The position numbers were made by a program, and so were the translations under genes. From an uncultured Mollicutes bacterium (lineage in GTDB: Bacteria > Bacillota_I > Bacilli_A > MAG-NZ), in contig CAJYBF010000001.1 of the NCBI GenBank assembly GCA_913064935.1, positions 1 through 15,994 on the forward strand: 15,994 nt of DNA. Reading direction: 5' to 3'. The number at the start of each line of letters is the position of its first letter. Positions within the stretch are counted from its first letter, which is position 1. This document shows positions 10,984 through 15,994 of the stretch, one piece after another. Under the pieces are notes generated by a model. The model was not told the origin of the DNA. It made no database searches and saw only the letters and a program-made list of their open reading frames with translations.

Positions 10984-11697
10984 ATGATTAAATCAGTTTT
11001 TCTTGCATCGTCAGAATTTAGTATGTTCTCTGTTACACATGGGATTGTATTCGTTATTTGTTTATTAAGTTTATATGCTTTCTATAAAGTAGTTCCATAT
11101 ATTAAAAAAATACCTTATGAGATAGAAATTAGGTATTCTATAGCAACTGTAATGTTAGTTAATGAAATAAGTAATTTATTTATCAAATATAACAATGGAT
11201 TGCCGTGGTATGAATTCTTCCCAGATGCAACATGTGGCTTAGCTATATATTTAGGGGCTTTGATGTTGTTCACAAAAAACAGAAAACTATTTAGTGTTAT
11301 TTTCTTTTGGGGGTTCGGAGCTATTCTAACATTCACTTTTCCGGATGTTACAGATGGTCCAACAACGTTTAGGTTCTATGAGTTTTTTATTAGCCACTTT
11401 CTAATATTTATTTCTGGATTTTATATGATATGGGTATTAGATTTTAAATTAACTTATAAGGATTTAAAAACTTCATGGTTGTATACCGGTATTATGGTTG
11501 TGTTAATCACTATTCCTAATTACATAGTTAACGATCCACATGTTATCAATTACTTTTACACTTTAGCTCCACCAACCGGCGGAACACCACTAGATATAAT
11601 TTATAAACTAGGCGCATTTATATATATACCAGGTTGGATATCTTTATCTATGTTATTTATGTATCTATATGGATTACCATTTTATCAAAAAAAATAA
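10984..11697 (+). CDS. TIGR02206 / YwaF-like integral membrane protein
   Basis: A 237-residue multi-spanning membrane protein with about seven hydrophobic segments (near 17-37, 51-68, 80-96, 102-119, 133-151, 166-182 and 211-231) and a short cytoplasmic tail. The pattern LPWYEFFPDATCGLAIYLG, then FWGFGAILTFTFPD and FFISHF, resembles the TIGR02206 (TP0381/YwaF) family, whose function is unknown. The ATG follows AGGGGG. The gene lies on the plus strand, opposite to its neighbours and head-on to replication from the origin, and it separates dnaN from yaaA. It has its own TTGACA promoter and ends at a terminator shared with dnaN, so it is a monocistronic unit. The family assignment is by recalled motif only. 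Confidence 0.82.
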   Translation: MIKSVFLASSEFSMFSVTHGIVFVICLLSLYAFYKVVPYIKKIPYEIEIRYSIATVMLVNEISNLFIKYNNGLPWYEFFPDATCGLAIYLGALMLFTKNRKLFSVIFFWGFGAILTFTFPDVTDGPTTFRFYEFFISHFLIFISGFYMIWVLDFKLTYKDLKTSWLYTGIMVVLITIPNYIVNDPHVINYFYTLAPPTGGTPLDIIYKLGAFIYIPGWISLSMLFMYLYGLPFYQKK

Positions 11698-11718
11698 ACC
11701 ATCTTTCGATGGTTTTTC
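11696..11718. terminator. Bidirectional terminator between the YwaF-like gene and dnaN
   Basis: AAACCATC pairs with GATGGTTT around a TTTC loop. It is followed by TTTTTC-TTT on the plus strand and by a T-rich run (TTTATTTTTTTT) on the minus strand. The hairpin overlaps the last bases of the YwaF-like gene and lies directly after the dnaN stop, so it can serve both convergent genes. Confidence 0.85.
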
Positions 11719-11719
11719 T

Positions 11720-12838
11720 TTATTCTACTCTTACTGGTAAAACTAGTTGTAACATTCCTTCGTCGAGTTCTCCTTTAATAATAAATGGTTTTACAACTCC
11801 TGTAAAGAACATTGTGATATCACTAGATTCAAATACTCTTAATGATTCCATTACGTATTTAGCACTGAATGCGATTATAAATTCTCCATTACATTCAATG
11901 TGTGTTGGTGTAATCTCTTCTATTACTTTTCCAATTTCAGAACTATGAGAAGTTATTATAGCGTTCCCATCATCTTTAAGTTGAAGTTTAACTATATTAT
12001 CTTTCCCACCTTGATAAAGCAATGAAGCTCTTTCTATTGCGCCAATTAACTCGTTTTTATTAAATGAAATTTCTACAGGGAACTCGGTAGGTATTAATTT
12101 GTTTGTCTCTGGGAATCTTCCTTCTAACAATCTAGATTGGAACATTACGTTTTTATGTTTAAATATCACTTTATTATCCGCTATAAACATTTCTATTTTT
12201 TCATTACTCGTTAATAATCTAGATAATTCTTCCAAAGTACGATGAGGTATTACTATTTGTTTTAGATCATTACTGATATTAAGTTCAATCTCTTTTTGAG
12301 ATAAACGATAACTATCAGTAGCTACTGCTCTTAATTTATGACCATTTATATCAAATAGAACTCCTGTTAATATAGGTCTGTTTTCTAAAACAGAGGTAGC
12401 AAAATTAGTTTGATAAATAATTGATCTTAATTCCTCGTCTTTTAATATAATTGGATTGTTTAATGTATTAAATGTAATTTCTGGATACAATTCTTTTTCC
12501 ATTCCATTTAAAGTAAAGTCAGATTGACCAGCTTTTATGTTAATCAAGTTATCGTCAACAACAGTAATTTCAACTGTTTCGGCTTTAATTTTTTTAGCAA
12601 TCTCAATAAAAAATCTTCCTGGTATTACATGAGAACCTGTTTTTTCTACTTTTAAATGACTATTACTAATAACAACTTGCATAGATATATCAGAGTTACT
12701 AGTAGTTATAGTTACTTTATCGTAGTCAACATCTAATTTAACCCCAGTTAAAATAGGCATTGGTGTTTTATTAGATAAAGCTCTACTTGCAGATATCAAA
12801 GCATCTACTAAACTTTCTCGATCAATACTAAAAATCAT
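11720..12838 (-). CDS. dnaN: DNA polymerase III beta subunit (sliding clamp)
   Basis: Ring-shaped homodimeric clamp that encircles DNA and tethers DNA polymerase and repair proteins through their clamp-binding motifs. The 372 residues form three similar clamp domains (about 1-125, 126-250 and 251-372). Family features seen are RPILTGV (154-160), VATDSYRLS (172-180, the counterpart of E. coli VATDGHRLA), LLEGRFP, and the C-terminal LPVRV that forms part of the partner-binding pocket. The ATG at 12838 follows AAGGGGTG. The gene follows dnaA by 206 bases and has its own probable promoter, so transcription may be partly independent of dnaA. Confidence 0.97.
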   Translation of the reverse strand: MIFSIDRESLVDALISASRALSNKTPMPILTGVKLDVDYDKVTITTSNSDISMQVVISNSHLKVEKTGSHVIPGRFFIEIAKKIKAETVEITVVDDNLINIKAGQSDFTLNGMEKELYPEITFNTLNNPIILKDEELRSIIYQTNFATSVLENRPILTGVLFDINGHKLRAVATDSYRLSQKEIELNISNDLKQIVIPHRTLEELSRLLTSNEKIEMFIADNKVIFKHKNVMFQSRLLEGRFPETNKLIPTEFPVEISFNKNELIGAIERASLLYQGGKDNIVKLQLKDDGNAIITSHSSEIGKVIEEITPTHIECNGEFIIAFSAKYVMESLRVFESSDITMFFTGVVKPFIIKGELDEGMLQLVLPVRVE

Positions 12839-13044
12839 ATTAACACCCCTTAATTATATATTTGTATTTATTTGTTATTGTTGTTGTGTGCTGTGGATAT
12901 GTTTATAACATATAAATATACTGCTCTTACATAGTAATTATACCATATTTTACTAACTATTTCATTATTATAAGCCTAATACTTTTCAACAAATTATATG
13001 TGTATAAATAAAAGTTACTAACAAAAATAGTCGCTTTTCAACAA
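12839..13044. other. dnaA-dnaN intergenic region, possible second part of the origin
   Basis: This AT-rich 206-base spacer has DnaA-box-like sequences. TGTGGATAT (12892-12900) and TGTGTATAA (12999-13007) each differ by one base from the inverse of TTATCCACA. An 11-base direct repeat CTTTTCAACAA occurs at 12982-12992 and 13034-13044, containing TTTTCAACA, two mismatches from the box. In B. subtilis the dnaA-dnaN spacer holds the unwinding element, so a bipartite origin is plausible. No convincing terminator follows dnaA. Confidence 0.5.
12937..12965 (-). promoter_or_regulatory. Promoter of dnaN
   Basis: The minus strand shows ATGAAA (12960-12965), 17 bases, then TATAAT (12937-12942) preceded by TGG, an extended -10. 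Transcription would start near 12930, giving a leader of about 90 bases that contains one DnaA-box-like 9-mer. Confidence 0.7.
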
Positions 13045-14409
13045 CTACTTTTCTACTTTACTTTTTATGTTTTCAACATCTCTTTTTATACTATCTTCGT
13101 TTTTAATTCCAAAAGTGATTTTTTCACAAGAATTAATAACAGTTGAATGATCTCTATTGTTAAAGAATGAACCAATTTTTTTGAAAGGTATTTCGTATAA
13201 AATTCTCATTAGGTACATTGCTACTTGACGAGGATAAACAACAGCTCTTTTTCTGGAATTACTGATAATATCTGTCCTACTAATATTGTAATATCCACAC
13301 ACTACATCAAAAAGTTTGTCCACATCAGTAGTTTTATTCAAATCTTTATTCATTTCCTTACCTTTTAGTAAAGGTTTTAGAGCTTCATATGCGTTTTCCA
13401 CAGTTAATTCTTCGTTAAGCATAGTCTTATAAAATATAACTCTATTTAGTGCTCCTTCTAATTCCCTAACACTGCTAGTAAAATTCTTAGCAATCAATTC
13501 TAAAACTTCATGTGGAAACTCTTCGCCTTGAATTGAATGCGTAGTTAATTTCTTTTTAAGTATTTCTATTCTGTGTTCCAAATCAGGTGCGTTGATATCA
13601 GCAACTAACCCCCAACTGAATCTAGATGTTAATCTAGTCATAATATCTTTCAGTTCAGTAGTTGGACGATCACTTGTTATAACTATTTGTTTGTTGTCAG
13701 CATGAAGCTTTTCAAACAACTTAAAGAACTCTTGTTGTGATTGATTTTTCTTTGATAAAAATTGAATATCATCACATAGTAAAATATCTATATCTCTGTA
13801 TTTTTCATTAAATTTTTCAATTTGCTTACTTCTAAGTAAGTTAACATAATCTTCGACAAAGTTCTCTGTTTTAACATATAAAACCTTCTTTGAGTGATCG
13901 TTATCTACTATATAATTACCAATAGATTGCATTAAATGTGTCTTACCTAAGCCAACATCACCAAATATATATAGTGGATTTGCGAATACTCCTGGTTGAT
14001 CTGCAACTTGAATAGCAATTGTTGAAGCCAACCTGTTGTTTCTACCAGTTACAAAATTATCGAAGGTGTATGTTTGATTTAAATTACCATTGCGAATTGT
14101 TTGCATATTGTTGATTGTTTGAGTGTTTACTCTATTCATATGTACATTAGCAACTTCTTCTTCGGTAATAAATTTAAAACGAAGAGAATTGGTTGCTTCT
14201 TTATTTATATAATCATTGATTTTATTTAAAAACAGTTTATCAATTCTATTTTTAACAAAATTGTTTGGAGTTAACATAAAAACAGTATCGTTTTCTATTT
14301 TTGCGATTTTAGTAATAGGGTTAAAAAACTCATTGAAAGTTTTTTGCCCAACACTTTTCTCCAGCATGTATTTAGTTTTTACCCATAGCTCTAAATAAGT
14401 ATCGTTCAT
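13045..14409 (-). CDS. dnaA: Chromosomal replication initiator protein DnaA
   Basis: AAA+ initiator that binds DnaA boxes and opens the origin. From the ATG at 14409 it has 454 residues, the usual length. Domain I is at 1-80 (LELWVKTKYMLEKSVGQKTF), with a short, poorly conserved domain II. Walker A is GDVGLGKT (150-157), Walker B is ILLCDDIQF (D213, D214), sensor 1 is IVITSDRPT, the arginine finger is R263 in LTSRFSWGL, and sensor 2 is VRELEGALN (R315). Domain IV ends with the DnaA signature NNRDHSTV (417-424). The frame is open for 46 further codons upstream, but those run through the DnaA-box region with no homology. The GAGGGG site at 14419-14424 and the MNDTYLELW start support 14409. DnaA boxes in its own upstream region suggest autoregulation. 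Confidence 0.98.
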   Translation of the reverse strand: MNDTYLELWVKTKYMLEKSVGQKTFNEFFNPITKIAKIENDTVFMLTPNNFVKNRIDKLFLNKINDYINKEATNSLRFKFITEEEVANVHMNRVNTQTINNMQTIRNGNLNQTYTFDNFVTGRNNRLASTIAIQVADQPGVFANPLYIFGDVGLGKTHLMQSIGNYIVDNDHSKKVLYVKTENFVEDYVNLLRSKQIEKFNEKYRDIDILLCDDIQFLSKKNQSQQEFFKLFEKLHADNKQIVITSDRPTTELKDIMTRLTSRFSWGLVADINAPDLEHRIEILKKKLTTHSIQGEEFPHEVLELIAKNFTSSVRELEGALNRVIFYKTMLNEELTVENAYEALKPLLKGKEMNKDLNKTTDVDKLFDVVCGYYNISRTDIISNSRKRAVVYPRQVAMYLMRILYEIPFKKIGSFFNNRDHSTVINSCEKITFGIKNEDSIKRDVENIKSKVEK

Positions 14410-14660
14410 ATTAAAATACCCCTCACCCGTAATGTATAATAACATAAAGATATGGGGATAAAAACAAAAAGTTTTACACAAAAAATGTGGATAACTATCC
14501 CGGTTGTTATGTATATGTGTATAATCATGTGGAAAACTCACAAACACCTATAAGAACAAATGTATAAATCATCGCAAAAATTTGATTTATCCACAAAATT
14601 CGTTACAATTAACATAGTGTTATTTTAATAAACAAATGTGTATAAAAAATTGTTGAAAAT
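14410..14660. other. Probable replication origin (oriC) with DnaA-box cluster
   Basis: DnaA boxes are seen here by eye. TTATCCACA is perfect at 14587-14595 (+) and 14486-14494 (-). One-mismatch forms are at 14453-14461 (TGGGGATAA), 14516-14524 (TGTGTATAA), 14528-14536 (TGTGGAAAA) and 14637-14645 (TGTGTATAA), all in minus orientation. The sequence is AT-rich and sits between divergent dnaA and the rpmH side, the usual oriC location. Gene directions switch here, as expected where two replichores start. The unwinding site cannot be placed by reading alone. Confidence 0.8.
14582..14609 (+). promoter_or_regulatory. Promoter of the orphan membrane gene, overlapping a DnaA box
   Basis: TTGATT (14582-14587) and TACAAT (14604-14609) are 16 bases apart. 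These are the same two hexamers as the serS promoter. The perfect DnaA box TTATCCACA (14587-14595) starts in the last base of the -35 and fills half the spacer, so bound DnaA should block polymerase. This is inference. Confidence 0.6.
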
Positions 14661-14673
14661 TGGAGGTAGTAAT

Positions 14674-15042
14674 GTGAATAACTCATTTATAGTAAAAATA
14701 ATGTTTTTGCTTTTAATAGTGATATTGATATCACTTCCTTTTATATGGAAGTCATATGGAAAGAAAGCAACCAACGATTTTATTTATAGAGAATATAGCA
14801 CATCAGATTTAGTAGATATAAATACAGATGATACCTTGGACGCTGATCTATATATAACATCCATTGAGGAAACAGAGATGTACATGCATATAGTATACAC
14901 GGACTTTAGCAAGGAAATATCGAGCTACCCCTTGAGCAGTGGAGAAAATATTATTAATTTTAATATGAAAAGTAAAGACGTATATAACATTTACATTTAT
15001 ATAGATGGATCTACTGAATATTGGTGGAAAGTCTTTGATTAA
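14674..15042 (+). CDS. Small single-helix membrane protein, not recognised
   Basis: I do not recognise this 122-residue protein. It begins MNNSFIVKIMFLLLIVILIS, a hydrophobic helix at about 7-25 followed by WKSYGKK, then an acidic, polar domain of about 95 residues with many tyrosines and likely beta strands (DLYITSIEETEMYMHIVY, IYIYIDGSTEYWW). There is no lipobox cysteine. It could be anchored with its C-terminal domain outside the membrane. GTG at 14674 is the preferred start because GGAGG (14662-14666) lies seven bases upstream; the longer frame from GTG at 14638 lacks such a site and starts inside a DnaA-box-like 9-mer. It sits between the origin and rpmH, where Firmicutes normally have no gene. 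Base composition is like its neighbours. Confidence 0.72.
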   Translation: MNNSFIVKIMFLLLIVILISLPFIWKSYGKKATNDFIYREYSTSDLVDINTDDTLDADLYITSIEETEMYMHIVYTDFSKEISSYPLSSGENIINFNMKSKDVYNIYIYIDGSTEYWWKVFD

Positions 15043-15090
15043 TAAAAGAAGTTTGTAAAACTATTGAGTAGAATAAAAATCAAATAGTTG

Positions 15091-15119
15091 TTGACTTTTT
15101 GATGTGTTTTTGAGATAAT
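15091..15119 (+). promoter_or_regulatory. Promoter of rpmH-rnpA
   Basis: TTGACT (15091-15096), a 17-base spacer and GATAAT (15114-15119) form a strong sigma-A-type promoter, 35 bases before the rpmH ATG. Confidence 0.82.
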
Positions 15120-15153
15120 GATATGCGCAACTGTTTAAATAGGAGGTGTCTTT

Positions 15154-15288
15154 ATGAAAAGAACGTATCAACCAAATACTCGAAAGAGAGCAAAAACGCA
15201 TGGTTTTAGAGCAAGAATGGCTACACCAGGCGGAAGAAATGTTTTAAAAAGAAGACGTAGAAAAGGCAGACAAAGACTGACTGTTTAA
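15154..15288 (+). CDS. rpmH: 50S ribosomal protein L34
   Basis: A 44-residue highly basic protein, starting [20 protein letters not shown] and ending GRQRLTV, which is the canonical L34 sequence and length. It is a small protein of the large ribosomal subunit, bound to 23S rRNA. AGGAGGTG (15141-15148) precedes the ATG, and a strong promoter lies upstream. Its place beside rnpA and the origin is near universal in bacteria. An intrinsic terminator follows 22 bases after the stop. Confidence 0.98.
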   Translation: MKRTYQPNTRKRAKTHGFRARMATPGGRNVLKRRRRKGRQRLTV

Positions 15289-15310
15289 TTGAATAATCTA
15301 AACTCGGACC

Positions 15311-15345
15311 ACTTGAAAAGTCAACAATTTTTCAAGTTTTTTTTT
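15311..15345 (+). terminator. Intrinsic terminator or attenuator between rpmH and rnpA
   Basis: ACTTGAAAA (15311-15319) pairs with TTTTCAAGT (15329-15337) around a nine-base loop, followed directly by a run of T to 15345. The rnpA ATG is only five bases further on, so rnpA expression from the rpmH promoter must pass through this terminator. Confidence 0.87.
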
Positions 15346-15349
15346 GTAA

Positions 15350-15706
15350 ATGAAGAAATTATATAGAATAAAGGAGAACGACGAAATAATTCGCGTTCTC
15401 AAAAAAAAACAAACAGTTGGAAATAAATACTTCGTTATATATAAGTCTGAAAACAATCAAATGATAAATTTTCGATACGCAGTATCTGTGAATAAGAAAT
15501 TTGGGAATGCTGTAAAAAGAAATCACATCAAAAGACAAGTTAGATCTATAATCCACGATTGTAGTAAGGATTTTGAAAAGATGGATATTTTTATTGTGAT
15601 TAAATTAGCAGCTAGAGATTTAAAGTTCAATGAAACGGAAAAAAACATCACAAGACTTTTACATAAAGCGAAGATGTTTAAAAGGAGAGCACATGAGGAA
15701 GTTTAA
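15350..15706 (+). CDS. rnpA: Ribonuclease P protein component
   Basis: Small basic protein cofactor of RNase P, which removes 5' leaders from pre-tRNAs together with the M1-type RNA. At 118 residues it has the usual length. The start MKKLYRIKENDEI matches the family, and the RNR-type helix is FGNAVKRNHIKRQVR (51-65), with the histidine at 59 where arginine or glutamine is often found. The ATG is preceded by a terminator U-run and shows no Shine-Dalgarno sequence. The 3' end overlaps the yidC start by 14 bases. Transcription presumably comes from the rpmH promoter by readthrough, since no space remains for another promoter between the hairpin and the ATG. Confidence 0.96.
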   Translation: MKKLYRIKENDEIIRVLKKKQTVGNKYFVIYKSENNQMINFRYAVSVNKKFGNAVKRNHIKRQVRSIIHDCSKDFEKMDIFIVIKLAARDLKFNETEKNITRLLHKAKMFKRRAHEEV

Positions 15707-15994
15707 TAAACTTAAAATTATGGTAACACTATTGTTAGTAATAGTCGTGTTAACAGGGTGTGTATCACAAGAGGTATTAGCAACACCGATAACTTTTGAA
15801 GGTAGTTTCTTCACTAAGTATATTGTTTACCCAGTAGCTTGGATGTTATATAAAATCACTGAAATAGCAGGTGGGTATTATGTGGTTGGTATTATTTTAA
15901 CTACATTAATAGTACGTACTGCTGGTTGGCCAATCTATGCCAAAAGTAATGATATGAGTTTGAAGATGCAGAAAATGCACCCAGAACAACAGAA
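15693..15994 (+). CDS. yidC: Membrane protein insertase YidC/OxaA-type, partial (3' end outside window)
   Basis: The window holds the first 100 codons. A lipoprotein signal peptide with lipobox VVLTGC (cysteine 23) is followed by the start of the YidC/Oxa1 domain. The first transmembrane segment, YYVVGIILTTLIVRTAGWP, contains R75, equivalent to the essential groove arginine of Gram-positive YidC (SpoIIIJ). After it comes the KMQKMHPEQQ region of the cytoplasmic hairpin. YidC inserts membrane proteins alone or with SecYEG. The ATG at 15693 follows AAAGGAGAG inside rnpA, so the two genes overlap by 14 bases and are co-transcribed. The rest of the gene is cut off. Confidence 0.95.
   Translation, partial: MRKFNKLKIMVTLLLVIVVLTGCVSQEVLATPITFEGSFFTKYIVYPVAWMLYKITEIAGGYYVVGIILTTLIVRTAGWPIYAKSNDMSLKMQKMHPEQQ

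Noticed and set aside
14425..14450. TATTAT/TATACA-like -10 for dnaA near 14435
   Set aside because: No acceptable -35 at 16-18 bases; dnaA surely has a promoter here but I cannot fix its position.
13045..14547. A 500-residue reading of dnaA starting at 14547
   Set aside because: The 46 extra codons have no DnaA homology, run through DnaA boxes and lack a ribosome site; the ATG at 14409 has one and gives a normal DnaA N-terminus.
14638..14673. GTG start at 14638 for the small membrane protein
   Set aside because: No ribosome site, and it begins inside a DnaA-box-like 9-mer; the GTG at 14674 has GGAGG seven bases upstream.
15059..15100. Inverted repeat AACTATT / AATAGTT followed by T's as a terminator for the small membrane gene
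   Set aside because: Seven A-T-rich pairs with a 17-base loop are too weak, and the T's belong to the rpmH promoter.

Overview
This window is the chromosomal replication-origin neighbourhood of an AT-rich, low-GC Gram-positive-type bacterium (Bacillota or a close relative). The order yidC - rnpA - rpmH - [origin] - dnaA - dnaN - yaaA - recF - gyrB - gyrA is the classic Firmicutes/Mollicutes origin cluster. TGA and TAG are both used as stops, so the code is standard. The very low GC, the small protein sizes, an LtaS-like enzyme and a serS T-box would suit a deep Mollicutes-related lineage such as Izemoplasma, Haloplasma or Acholeplasma, but that placement is inference.

Layout from the left. 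On the minus strand an M17 leucyl aminopeptidase gene follows serS by 14 bases, and both lie behind a T-box leader whose specifier reads UCA (serine). Upstream of these is an LtaS/sulfatase-type lipoteichoic acid synthase gene interrupted by one in-frame TAA. Next comes the operon yaaA-recF-gyrB-gyrA, closed by a strong terminator. A 306-base non-coding gap holds divergent promoters and a TTTTTGGT repeat set. A TIGR02206/YwaF-like membrane protein gene then lies on the plus strand, head-on to replication. It ends at a bidirectional terminator shared with dnaN. dnaN and dnaA follow on the minus strand.

On both sides of dnaA there are DnaA-box-like 9-mers, suggesting a bipartite origin. The better cluster (two perfect and several one-mismatch boxes) is upstream of dnaA. 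To the right everything is on the plus strand: an unrecognised one-helix membrane protein whose promoter contains a perfect DnaA box, rpmH (44 codons), an intrinsic terminator, rnpA, and the start of yidC, cut by the window edge.

Functionally the window combines initiation (dnaA, origin), the clamp (dnaN), recombination repair (recF), supercoiling (gyrA/gyrB), translation (serS, rpmH), tRNA processing (rnpA) and membrane insertion (yidC). Almost all genes point away from the origin, co-directional with replication; the YwaF-like gene is the exception. I found no mobile element, CRISPR array, tRNA or rRNA gene, and no clearly novel multi-gene system. The most notable points are the nonsense-split LtaS gene, the DnaA-box-bearing promoter of the orphan membrane gene, the T-box control extending to a peptidase, the terminator directly before an rnpA that lacks a Shine-Dalgarno sequence, and the repeats in the yaaA/YwaF-like gap.
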